Positions 33,727 to 43,304 of a stretch of DNA of 64,000 bases are shown piece by piece. A program made the position numbers and the translations under genes. Position 1 is the first letter of the stretch. Every line of letters begins with the position of its first letter. Below the pieces are notes generated by a model. That model was not told where the DNA came from. It saw only the letters and a list, made by a program, of their open reading frames with translations, and did no database searches. Source of the stretch: Gammaproteobacteria bacterium (GTDB lineage: Bacteria > Pseudomonadota > Gammaproteobacteria > VBWC01); NCBI GenBank assembly GCA_006218035.1, contig VBWC01000011.1:1-64000 (forward strand). The letters are read 5' to 3'.

Positions 33727-34053
33727 GTGAGTGACAATATTTTCCCCGTCACGGATACCGCGTTCGAAAAAGACGTATTGCAGGCAAATATTCCGGTTCT
33801 CGTGGATTTCTGGGCCGATTGGTGTGGTCCGTGCAAGGTGATCGCGCCGATTCTTGAGGATATCGCCCGGGATTATTTGGGACGCCTGAAAATTGCCAAG
33901 TTCAACATTGACGAAAATCCGGCCACGCCACCGCGTTACGGTATTCGCGGTATCCCGACGCTGATGCTGTTTAAAAACGGCAATGTGGAAGCCACCAAGG
34001 TTGGCGCCCTATCAAAGTCCCAACTCACCGCATTTCTTGACAGCAATCTGTGA
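33727..34053 (+). CDS. trxA: Thioredoxin
   Basis: [42 protein letters not shown] start at [10 protein letters not shown]. Confidence 0.97.
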   Translation: MSDNIFPVTDTAFEKDVLQANIPVLVDFWADWCGPCKVIAPILEDIARDYLGRLKIAKFNIDENPATPPRYGIRGIPTLMLFKNGNVEATKVGALSKSQLTAFLDSNL

Positions 34054-34229
34054 ATCGATAAACTGATCGCAAGAAAATGTTGGACGCGACCATTTTTTCG
34101 TGGTAGCGTCGATAAAAGAATAGCAATATCTACTGCTGTTGTCGGCATCCTTCCAAGCAATTAACCTGGGCTTAGCAAGCGCCCGCAGCTGTATCCGTCC
34201 CTCGTCTTAACGCTTATCTCTCCAAAACT

Positions 34230-35495
34230 ATGAATGAAATGAACCTTACTGAACTCAAGAAACAATCCGCAGCCGAACTGATAGAAATTGCGCAGTCTAC
34301 CGGTATCGAAGGCATGGCCCGGTCGCGCAAGCAGGACGTCATATTCTCGATTCTCAAAGCGCACGCCAAGAAGGGCGAAAGTATTTTTGGCGACGGCGTA
34401 TTGGAAATATTACAGGATGGTTTCGGTTTTCTGCGTTCCGCAGACAGTTCTTACCTTGCGGGCCCTGATGACATCTACGTATCGCCGAGCCAGATTCGCC
34501 GCTTCAATCTGCGTACTGGCGACACGGTGTCGGGCAAGATCCGTCCGCCCAAGGAAGGCGAGCGTTATTTTGCATTGCTGAAGGTCAACGAAATTAATTT
34601 TGAAGCCCCCGAGAACGCGAAAAACAAGGTGTTGTTTGAAAACCTGACCCCATTGTTCCCCAATAAGCGATTCAAAATGGAGCAGGGCAACGGCAGTACC
34701 GAGGATATTACATCGCGCATCATTGATCTGGTATCGCCGATTGGCAAAGGCCAGCGCGGTATGCTCCTCTCGCCGCCCAAGGCCGGCAAGACGATGATGC
34801 TGCAAAATATTGCGCAGTCGATCGCGAACCAGCATCCCGAGTGTTATTTGATTGTGTTGTTGATTGACGAGCGCCCCGAAGAGGTCACGGAAATGGCGCG
34901 GTCCGTCAAGGGAGAGGTGATTTCCAGCACGTTTGATGAACCCGCCAGTCGGCATGTCCAGGTCGCCGAAATGGTGATCGAGAAGGCCAAGCGTCTGGTT
35001 GAACATAAACTCGACGTCGTGATTCTGCTCGATTCGATTACGCGTCTGGCGCGTGCCTACAACACGGTCATCCCGTCATCCGGCAAGGTATTGACCGGCG
35101 GTGTCGACGCCAACGCCTTGCAACGGCCGAAACGATTCTTCGGTGCGGCACGTAATATTGAGGAAGGCGGTAGTCTGACGATCATTGCGACGGCATTGAT
35201 CGACACAGGCTCACGTATGGACGACGTCATCTACGAAGAATTCAAGGGCACCGGCAACATGGAATTGCACCTGGACCGAAAGATCGCCGAGAAGCGCATT
35301 TATCCGTCGATTAATCTCAACCGCTCCGGCACGCGGCGCGAAGAACTGCTAACCAGCCCGGACGAGCTGCAAAAGATGTGGATACTCCGCAAGATCCTGC
35401 ACCCGATGGATGAGATCTCCTCGATGGAATTCCTGCTCGACAAACTCAAGGCGACGAAAACAAACGCCGAGTTTTTCGAGTCAATGAAACGCTAG
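34230..35495 (+). CDS. rho: Transcription termination factor Rho
   Basis: [80 protein letters not shown]. Confidence 0.99.
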   Translation: MNEMNLTELKKQSAAELIEIAQSTGIEGMARSRKQDVIFSILKAHAKKGESIFGDGVLEILQDGFGFLRSADSSYLAGPDDIYVSPSQIRRFNLRTGDTVSGKIRPPKEGERYFALLKVNEINFEAPENAKNKVLFENLTPLFPNKRFKMEQGNGSTEDITSRIIDLVSPIGKGQRGMLLSPPKAGKTMMLQNIAQSIANQHPECYLIVLLIDERPEEVTEMARSVKGEVISSTFDEPASRHVQVAEMVIEKAKRLVEHKLDVVILLDSITRLARAYNTVIPSSGKVLTGGVDANALQRPKRFFGAARNIEEGGSLTIIATALIDTGSRMDDVIYEEFKGTGNMELHLDRKIAEKRIYPSINLNRSGTRREELLTSPDELQKMWILRKILHPMDEISSMEFLLDKLKATKTNAEFFESMKR

Positions 35496-35544
35496 ATTGT
35501 CGTTGGCTATTGCGGACACCGGTGGCAAAGGGCGCTGGCTGGCG

Positions 35545-38058
35545 TTAGCGTTCTGGAACCGCGGTTGCTTCCGGCAGATATACCTTGACCGGGGACACGT
35601 GCCAGATATCTTCGGCGTATTCGCGTATCGTGCGGTCGCTGGAAAACTTGCCCATGCGCGCAACGTTTATGATGGCCTTGCGCGTCCACTCTTCCTGGTT
35701 GCTATATAGCGCTGCCACATCATTATGGCAGTTGATATACGATTCATAATCCGCGAGAAGCATGTACGCGTCGCCGTGGTGCAGCAACGCATTAACGACC
35801 GGCTCATAAAGCCGGGGCTGCTCGCGGTTAAAGAATCCGGATCCGATCATATCGATCGCAAGCCTCAGCGCGTTGTCCCGATCGTAATAAGTCCGCGGAT
35901 CGTAACCGCCGTCACGTAACTGCGCTATTCCATCGGTCGTGTGGCCGAATATGAAGATATTCTCGTGTCCGACTTCTTCGCGAATTTCGATGTTGGCACC
36001 ATCCAGTGTGCCAATGGTCAGCGCCCCATTCAGTGCAAATTTCATGTTGCTGGTCCCGGACGCCTCCATACCCGCCATCGATATTTGTTGCGACAGGTCG
36101 CAGGCCGGGATGATGTCCTCCGCCAGTGACACGTTATAGTTCGGAATAAACGCCACCTTGAGTATCTCCGATACCGCAGGATCGTGGTTCACGACGCCGG
36201 CAACGTCATTGATCAGCTTGATAATAAGCTTCGCCATGGCGTAGCCGGGAGCCGCCTTGCCAGCGAATATCACCGTACGAGGTGCCGTGTCGCCGCCCGA
36301 ATTGGCGCGAATCCGGTTGTATAGCGTAATTACGTGCAGCAGGTTCAGCAGCTGGCGCTTATATTCGTGAATCCGTTTGACGTGTATATCAAATATCGAA
36401 AGGCTATCAACGCTGATGCCAAGCTGCGACTTGATCAATGCCGCGAGGCGCTCCTTGTTCGCATGTTTTACGGCGCGGAACTCTTCGCGGAACCTGGCGT
36501 CGCTGGCGAGCGGGACCAGCTTGTTCAATTCATCCAGGTTCTTGAGCCAGCCATCACCAATATGTCGGCGGATCAAGGTGGACAACTGAGGATTGGCCTG
36601 ATTCAGCCAGCGCCTTGGCGTGACTCCGTTGGTCTTGTTGACGAATTTTTCCGGCTGCAGCCGGTAGAAATCCGCAAATATGGTTTTTTTCATCAGCTGG
36701 GTGTGGAGTTCGGCAACGCCATTCACCCGATGACTGCCAATGATCGCAAGATACGCCATGCGTACGCGGCGCCCGCCCTCTTCGTCGATGATGGACAGGC
36801 GGCGCAGCAGATCGGTATCGCCAGGGTGGCGGTGACCGACCTCGGTCAGGAAGCGATGGTTAATCTCGAAGATAATCTCCAGATGCCTCGGCAGCAGTCG
36901 TGAAAATGTCGCCACCGGCCAGGTTTCGAGCGCCTCCGGCATCAGCGTATGGTTGGTATAGGAAAACGTTCGGGTTGTGACCGACCATGCCTCGTCCCAC
37001 GGCGTACGGTGTACATCGACCAGTAGCCGCATCATCTCCGGTATCGCGATAGACGGATGAGTATCATTGAGCTGGATCGCGATCTGGTCCGGCAGCTCGT
37101 CGAACAGCTCATGATGTTTTTTGTACCGGAAAATAATGTCCTGTAACGACGCGCTGACAAACAGGTACTCCTGTTTCAAACGCAACTCCTTACCCATATA
37201 TGTGGTGTCGTCCGGGTACAGCACCTTGGAGATTGTTTCCGATCCGCTCTTGTGTTCGACAGCCTTGATGTAGTTGCCGCGGTTGAAGTCGCGCAGTTCG
37301 AAATCGCGCGACGATTTGGCGGCCCACAACCGCATGTTGTTAACCGTATGCGTGCCATAACCCGGGATCGGCGTGTCGTAGGCCATCGCCATGATGTCGT
37401 CCGTATCGACCCAATGATGACGGACCTTGCCGCTCTCATCGGGATACTGCACGGTGTGGCCGTAGAATTTTATCGGGTACAGAACCTCCGGACGCGGAAA
37501 TTCCCACGGGTTGCCGTAACGTAACCAGTTATCCGGATGCTCCACCTGGTAACCGTTTTCGATGTACTGATAAAACATCCCGTACTCGTAGCGTATGCCG
37601 TAGCCATAACCCGGTATGCCAAGTGTCGCCATCGAATCGAGGAAACACGCCGCCAGCCTGCCAAGGCCACCGTTGCCCAGCGCCGCCTCCGGTTCCATAT
37701 CGTCGATCTGTTCGAGAGTGACGCCGATACTTTCGATCGCGTGCTTGAATACATCAAGGATGCCCATGTTAAGCAGACTGTTGATCAACGTTCTGCCCAT
37801 CAGGAATTCCAGCGAAAAATAATAGACGCGCTTGGTTTCTACGCGGTAGTAGGTGCGCATCGTTTCCATCCAGCGATCGACGAGGCGGTCGCGAATCACA
37901 TAGGCCGCTACGTGATACCAGTCGCGCGCCGTGACCGTATTCAGGTCTTTGCCGATGAAATAGTGAAGTCGTGATGCGAGCGAGCGTTTAATCGACTCCT
38001 CGTCCAGCCCCAGCGGTTTGTTACCCAGCGTACCGGCATCCTTGTCTTTGGCCGCCAT
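35545..38058 (-). CDS. glgP: Glycogen/starch/alpha-glucan phosphorylase
   Basis: 837 aa; ALGNGGLGRLAACFLDSMATL, EASGTSNMKFALNGALTIGTLDGANIEI (PLP site). Confidence 0.97.
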   Translation of the reverse strand: MAAKDKDAGTLGNKPLGLDEESIKRSLASRLHYFIGKDLNTVTARDWYHVAAYVIRDRLVDRWMETMRTYYRVETKRVYYFSLEFLMGRTLINSLLNMGILDVFKHAIESIGVTLEQIDDMEPEAALGNGGLGRLAACFLDSMATLGIPGYGYGIRYEYGMFYQYIENGYQVEHPDNWLRYGNPWEFPRPEVLYPIKFYGHTVQYPDESGKVRHHWVDTDDIMAMAYDTPIPGYGTHTVNNMRLWAAKSSRDFELRDFNRGNYIKAVEHKSGSETISKVLYPDDTTYMGKELRLKQEYLFVSASLQDIIFRYKKHHELFDELPDQIAIQLNDTHPSIAIPEMMRLLVDVHRTPWDEAWSVTTRTFSYTNHTLMPEALETWPVATFSRLLPRHLEIIFEINHRFLTEVGHRHPGDTDLLRRLSIIDEEGGRRVRMAYLAIIGSHRVNGVAELHTQLMKKTIFADFYRLQPEKFVNKTNGVTPRRWLNQANPQLSTLIRRHIGDGWLKNLDELNKLVPLASDARFREEFRAVKHANKERLAALIKSQLGISVDSLSIFDIHVKRIHEYKRQLLNLLHVITLYNRIRANSGGDTAPRTVIFAGKAAPGYAMAKLIIKLINDVAGVVNHDPAVSEILKVAFIPNYNVSLAEDIIPACDLSQQISMAGMEASGTSNMKFALNGALTIGTLDGANIEIREEVGHENIFIFGHTTDGIAQLRDGGYDPRTYYDRDNALRLAIDMIGSGFFNREQPRLYEPVVNALLHHGDAYMLLADYESYINCHNDVAALYSNQEEWTRKAIINVARMGKFSSDRTIREYAEDIWHVSPVKVYLPEATAVPER

Positions 38059-38299
38059 AATCTGCTCTCCCGGCTAAAACGCCGATCACGTCAGGCGTCT
38101 TTAGTATTTGATTTCTAAAGCGTCATTTGCGTCCAGCGACGGGCGGCCCCAGGCTCCGCCACGTTGTTGACAGATGGAGTAACATGCAAACAATACACCA
38201 AGCTTGCTGTTTTGACGCCGGTTTTCTAAAATGGCGCCCCTTCCGGCCAATTCCGGAAAATCAGGCAGGAATATCATCTACGTTATTTGAGGCTTTACC

Positions 38300-38506
38300 A
38301 TGAAACCCGACATTCAGCCGGCCTACGAGGAAGTAAAGGTCTCCTGCAGTTGTGGTAACACGTTTACCACGCGTTCGACGACCTGCAAGGACCTCCAGGT
38401 AGAAATATGCTCGGTCTGCCATCCGTTTTACACTGGCAAGCAGAAAATTGTCGACACCGCTGGCCGGGTCGATCGTTTCCGTCAGAGGTATGGATTGAGT
38501 AAGTAA
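38300..38506 (+). CDS. rpmE: 50S ribosomal protein L31
   Basis: 68 aa; [27 protein letters not shown]...[32 protein letters not shown]. Confidence 0.97.
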   Translation: MKPDIQPAYEEVKVSCSCGNTFTTRSTTCKDLQVEICSVCHPFYTGKQKIVDTAGRVDRFRQRYGLSK

Positions 38507-38537
38507 TCGGGCGATGAGCCCGGTTGTACGCCACGTC

Positions 38538-38564
38538 AGGGCGCCCGGTACGGGCGCCCTTTTT
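38538..38564 (+). terminator. Intrinsic terminator downstream of rpmE
   Basis: AGGGCGCCCG-GTA-CGGGCGCCCT perfect 10-bp stem followed by TTTT. Confidence 0.85.
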
Positions 38565-38594
38565 GTTTCCCGTGTCCTGGTAAGGCATTTTGTG

Positions 38595-39353
38595 TTGCCA
38601 GTACTGCTGACAGTGGTCTGGTCAGCGGCTGGCTTCGCGTACTCGTGCCCACCAGATCGTATCGATGAAACAGTGCAGGTCGCCTACGTTAATGACGGCG
38701 ATACCGTGGCCTTGGCCGATGGACGAAAACTGCGGATAGTCGGTATAAACACACCTGAGCTGGGGTTCACGGGCGCGTCTCCTGAGGCATTTGCGACAGA
38801 GGCCCGAGACGCATTGTGGGCACTGTTGGCGTCCCGGCGCGAAATCGGCTTACGTTTCGACCAGCAGCAAAAAGACCGCTATGGACGCGTGTTGGCCCAT
38901 GTATTTCTGGAAAACGGCGTGAGCCTGACGGCGCAGCTGCTCGAGCAGGGTTACGGGTCTGCGCTCACGGTGCTGCCGAACCTGTGGAACGCAGAATGCT
39001 ACCGGGCGGCGGAACGCGAAGCACGTACACGGCAGCGCGGCATCTGGGTGCTGCCGGCCTATCAACACACTGACGCCGCCGCGGTGGATCTTGACGCTTC
39101 CGGTTACAAGATCCTGCAAGGTCGCGTTAGCCGATGGGTCGTCAGGGGTGGCGCCACCTATCTGTATCTCGACGGTAAGGTCGTTTTGCGTATCCACGGC
39201 GACGACGCCGGGTACTTTGACCCACGGATCTTTCAGCGAGGTTCCGGATACTGTCAAGGTCGAAAAATAGAGGTCCGTGGCTGGTTGCACCGTTACAAGG
39301 ACCACCTATATATGCGAATTCGCCATCCCGCCGCGTTGACGATCCTTGAATGA
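38595..39353 (+). CDS. Secreted thermonuclease (SNase-like) family protein
   Basis: VLPVLLTVVWSAAGFAYSC signal, VQVAYVNDGDTVALADGRKLRIVGINTPEL, GLRFDQQQKDRYGRVLAHVFLENGVSLTAQLLEQGYG; GTG start at 38595 avoids the terminator included in the 38514 ORF. Confidence 0.87.
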   Translation: MPVLLTVVWSAAGFAYSCPPDRIDETVQVAYVNDGDTVALADGRKLRIVGINTPELGFTGASPEAFATEARDALWALLASRREIGLRFDQQQKDRYGRVLAHVFLENGVSLTAQLLEQGYGSALTVLPNLWNAECYRAAEREARTRQRGIWVLPAYQHTDAAAVDLDASGYKILQGRVSRWVVRGGATYLYLDGKVVLRIHGDDAGYFDPRIFQRGSGYCQGRKIEVRGWLHRYKDHLYMRIRHPAALTILE

Positions 39354-39637
39354 GTCGTCCTCGCAAGCGACCGGGAGACAGTTAGCCAGCCTTGTTATTC
39401 CGGTTTTCGCGGTGTTAGTGGTTACGCCGCGGTATGCGGAACCGTTCTGGACTAGGTGCCACGCAGGGGAATAACTACGGCCGCCAAACCATTTTTTTCC
39501 CAGAGGGTGGCCAGGAACACAGGGCATTGATCAAGATCGTAGCGTAAAATAGTCGGGCATTAGTACAACAACGGGTTATACGACGTTCCCGTGCAAGCCA
39601 TAGTTCCTGCGCCAACTGCTTTCTGGAATTACGAAAA

Positions 39638-40930
39638 ATGAGCGATGAATTGAAACGGGCCGCTCTGGAATATCATGCTTTTCCGCGGCCTGGCAAAATC
39701 GGTATCACGATCACGAAACCATGTGCGACCCAGTATGATCTGGGGCTGGCGTATACCCCTGGCGTTGCTGCGCCGGTACGCGAGATTGCGAAAGACCCGG
39801 AGGCGGCGTATCGCTACACCGCAAAGGGCAATCTGGTTGCGGTGATCACCGATGGCAGTGCGGTTCTGGGGCTTGGGGCCGCCGGCGCGCTCGCCAGCAA
39901 GCCGGTGATGGAGGGCAAGGCGATTCTGTTCAAAAAGTTCGCCGACATAGATGTGTTCGATATCGAGGTCAACGCAGAATCCCCGCAGGCTTTTATCGAT
40001 ACTGTGGTCAGGATATCGCCGACTTTTGGCGGCATTAATCTCGAGGATATCGCGGCGCCGCATTGCTTTGAAATCGAGCGCGCGCTAATTGAGCGTCTGG
40101 ACATCCCGGTATTTCACGATGACCAGCACGGCACGGCAATTATCATCGGCGCCGCGTTGCTGAATGCGCTCGATCTGCAGGAGAAGCATATCGCTGACGT
40201 GCGTATTGTCTGTCTCGGCGCCGGAGCGGCCGGGCTTGCGTCGATGAACCTGTTGATTTCCCTCGGTGCGAAGCCAGAAAACATATTCGTCGTTGACCGC
40301 AAGGGTGTTATTCACAGTGGCCGTCTGGATATCAATACCTACAAGCAGCGCTTCACAACGGAAACGGATCGACACACGTTGGCCGCAGCAGTCGAGGGAG
40401 CGGATGTTTTCGTCGGCCTGTCCGGCCCGGATTTGTTGACACCGGAGATGCTGGCATCAATGGCGCCCAGACCGATAGTCTTCGCACTATCCAACCCGGA
40501 TCCGGAAATCCAGCCGTCCATAGCTTACGCGGTGCGCAAGGATTTGATCATGGCGACGGGCCGCAGCGACTATCCGAACCAGGTAAATAACGTGCTTGGA
40601 TTCCCGTTCATTTTTCGCGGCGCGCTGGATGTGCGTGCCAAAACGATCAATGAGGAAATGCAGATCGCCGCCGTTCGCGCCTTGATTGAGCTGGCGCACG
40701 AACCCGTACCCGTCGAAGTGCTGCGCGCCTACCGGCTTGATTCCTTGTCTTACGGTCCGGACTACATCATCCCTAAGCCGGTCGACCGTCGGTTGATCAG
40801 CTATATCGCCCCGGCAGTCGCACGGGCGGCGGTCGATTCCGGTGTTGCGCGGCTTGGTTATCCCGAGAATTACCGGGAGCACCTAAACGCCGGAAATCAC
40901 GCGCAACTGCTTAAGGAAGCTGCAGTTTAG
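39638..40930 (+). CDS. NAD(P)-dependent malic enzyme (no phosphotransacetylase domain)
   Basis: [74 protein letters not shown]. Confidence 0.96.
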   Translation: MSDELKRAALEYHAFPRPGKIGITITKPCATQYDLGLAYTPGVAAPVREIAKDPEAAYRYTAKGNLVAVITDGSAVLGLGAAGALASKPVMEGKAILFKKFADIDVFDIEVNAESPQAFIDTVVRISPTFGGINLEDIAAPHCFEIERALIERLDIPVFHDDQHGTAIIIGAALLNALDLQEKHIADVRIVCLGAGAAGLASMNLLISLGAKPENIFVVDRKGVIHSGRLDINTYKQRFTTETDRHTLAAAVEGADVFVGLSGPDLLTPEMLASMAPRPIVFALSNPDPEIQPSIAYAVRKDLIMATGRSDYPNQVNNVLGFPFIFRGALDVRAKTINEEMQIAAVRALIELAHEPVPVEVLRAYRLDSLSYGPDYIIPKPVDRRLISYIAPAVARAAVDSGVARLGYPENYREHLNAGNHAQLLKEAAV

Positions 40931-40992
40931 TCCGATACACTGGCTTGTCGTGGAAGCGGATAATCAGTGAGACGACGTACAAGGGAGTGACG

Positions 40993-41916
40993 ATGAAGAA
41001 AATCACGATTGTCGGGGCGGGGCGCGTCGGCGAATCAACGGCGCAGATTCTGGCAAAGGAAGAGTTTTGCCGCGAGATTATGTTGATTGATGTCCGGGAG
41101 GGCGCTGCTCAAGGTACTGCACTGGACGTTCAGGAATGTGCCCCATTGTTTCATTTTGACACGACAGTCCAGGGCAGTGATGATTCTGCCGCAATGCGCG
41201 ATTCTGACCTGATTATTGTCACGGCCGGGTTGCCGCGCAAACCCGGTATGTCGCGATCGGATGTGTTGGATGCCAATGTCGCGGTTGTCAATGGCATCGT
41301 AGATGACGCATTGAAATATGCCCCGGATGCGATGCTGTTGCTCGTCACCAACCCGGTTGACGTACTGACCTACCATGCGTGGAAGCGTTCCGGCTGGCCG
41401 CGCCATCGCGTATTCGGTCAGGCCGGCGTGCTCGATGCTGCCCGCATGGCCGCTTTCGTCGCGATGGAGACAGGCTTCTCCGCCAAGGATATTACCGCGA
41501 TGGTACTTGGTGGCCATGGCGATCTGATGGTGCCGATGACCCGCTACACGTGCGTCAACGGCATTCCCATCGCGAATTTCCTGGGCAAGGCGGCAATTCA
41601 ACGAATTGTCGAGCGTACACGCCAGGGTGGCGCCGAAATCCTTGCATTGAAGAAAAACAGCAGCGCGTACGACGCGCCGGCGGCAGCTGTCGCGGCGATG
41701 GTGGATGCGATCCGGAGCGATCGCAAACGTATTTTGCCGTGCGTATCGATTCTTGATGGCGAGTATGGTGAGAAGGATGTTGCGATGGGTGTGCCGGTGG
41801 TGCTGGGTGCCGGCGGGATGGAAAAAGTAGTCGACCTGACGCTGAATGATGAAGAACAAGCATGGTTTCGTCAGTCGGTCGCGCAGATCCGCGCCGATAT
41901 CAGCAAGCTGGCATGA
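40993..41916 (+). CDS. mdh: Malate dehydrogenase, LDH-like type
   Basis: MKKITIVGAGRVGESTAQILAKEE, TAGLPRKPGMSRSDV, VTNPVDVLTY, GGHGDLMVPM. Confidence 0.96.
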   Translation: MKKITIVGAGRVGESTAQILAKEEFCREIMLIDVREGAAQGTALDVQECAPLFHFDTTVQGSDDSAAMRDSDLIIVTAGLPRKPGMSRSDVLDANVAVVNGIVDDALKYAPDAMLLLVTNPVDVLTYHAWKRSGWPRHRVFGQAGVLDAARMAAFVAMETGFSAKDITAMVLGGHGDLMVPMTRYTCVNGIPIANFLGKAAIQRIVERTRQGGAEILALKKNSSAYDAPAAAVAAMVDAIRSDRKRILPCVSILDGEYGEKDVAMGVPVVLGAGGMEKVVDLTLNDEEQAWFRQSVAQIRADISKLA

Positions 41917-41958
41917 CTGCATTATAATTAAAAACGGACTGACAACACGAGGTGCGAG

Positions 41959-43257
41959 ATGGCCAAGGAAACCGTCACCATCATTGACAACGTGACCGGC
42001 AAAAGCATCGAGCTGCCGTTGCGCACGGGTACTATTGGCCCACCGGCAATCGACATCACGACCCTTTACAAAAAGCTGGGTTATTTCACGTATGACCCCG
42101 GCTTTATGGCCACCGCGAGCTGTCGCAGCAACATAACCTATATCGATGGCGATAAGGGTGTGTTGTTGTATCGCGGCTATCCAATAGAGCAACTTGCCGA
42201 AAAAAGTACGTTCCTTGAGGTGGCTTATTTGCTGTTATACGGGGACTTGCCGACGAGGCCGCGGCTCGATGAATTTACCAAAGTCATCAGTCGGCACACG
42301 ATGATTAATGAAAGCCTGAAAAATTTCTATAGTGGCTTTTATCATGACGCGCATCCGATGGCGAGCATGGTGGGTGTCGTCGGTTCACTGTCCGCGTTTT
42401 ATCACGACTCGACCGATATCCACGACCCAAAACACCGCGATATCGCCGCGCACCGCATGATTGCCAAGATGCCGACGATAGCGGGGGCGAGTTATAAACA
42501 CTCCATCGGCGAGCCGTTTGTTTATCCGAAGAACAGTCTCAGTTATTGCGCCAATCTGTTGCATATGATGTTTTCGGTGCCCAGCGAGGAGTACCAGATC
42601 GATCCTGTCGCAGAACAGGCGCTTGATCTGATATTTATCCTGCATGTTGATCATGAGCAGAACGCCAGCACCTCAACGGTTCGACTGGCCGGGAGTTCCG
42701 GCGCGAATCCGTTTGCCTGCATATCGTCCGGCATTACGGCGCTTTGGGGCCCGGCCCATGGTGGCGCCAATGAAGCAGTATTGCTGATGCTCGAGGAGAT
42801 TGGAGACGCCAAGGAAATTCCGAAATATATCGCCAAGGCGAAAGACAAGGACGACCCGTTCCGGCTGATGGGCTTCGGGCATCGCATTTACAAGAATTAC
42901 GATCCCCGTGCGCGCATTATCCGTGAGATGTGTCACCGAGTGCTGAAGCGGCTGGGCGATGAAAATGACCCATTTTTCGAATTGGCGTTGAAGCTCGAAG
43001 AATTGGCGTTGCAGGACGACTATTTCATCGAGCGCAAGCTATATCCCAATGTCGATTTTTATTCGGGCATCATTTATAAGGTGTTGGGTATCCCGACCAA
43101 CATGTTTACGGTGATGTTTGCTATCGCCCGTACTGCTGGATGGGTTGCGCAGTGGACGGAAATGATCGCTGAGCCGGACCAGCGCATTGCCAGGCCGCGT
43201 CAGGTGTACGATGGCTCTCCGGAACGAGACTATGTGCCTATAGAACAGCGCAAATAG
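41959..43257 (+). CDS. gltA: Citrate synthase
   Basis: [93 protein letters not shown]. Confidence 0.98.
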   Translation: MAKETVTIIDNVTGKSIELPLRTGTIGPPAIDITTLYKKLGYFTYDPGFMATASCRSNITYIDGDKGVLLYRGYPIEQLAEKSTFLEVAYLLLYGDLPTRPRLDEFTKVISRHTMINESLKNFYSGFYHDAHPMASMVGVVGSLSAFYHDSTDIHDPKHRDIAAHRMIAKMPTIAGASYKHSIGEPFVYPKNSLSYCANLLHMMFSVPSEEYQIDPVAEQALDLIFILHVDHEQNASTSTVRLAGSSGANPFACISSGITALWGPAHGGANEAVLLMLEEIGDAKEIPKYIAKAKDKDDPFRLMGFGHRIYKNYDPRARIIREMCHRVLKRLGDENDPFFELALKLEELALQDDYFIERKLYPNVDFYSGIIYKVLGIPTNMFTVMFAIARTAGWVAQWTEMIAEPDQRIARPRQVYDGSPERDYVPIEQRK

Positions 43258-43304
43258 CGGGCTGCAAGCCGTGCGGGTTGGTTGTCAGGTTCCATATGGA
43301 TGTT

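Noticed and set aside
41035-42192. 385-aa minus-strand ORF opposite mdh and gltA
   Set aside because: Antisense ORF across two well-supported genes; composition (His/Arg/Gln-rich) typical of a shadow frame.
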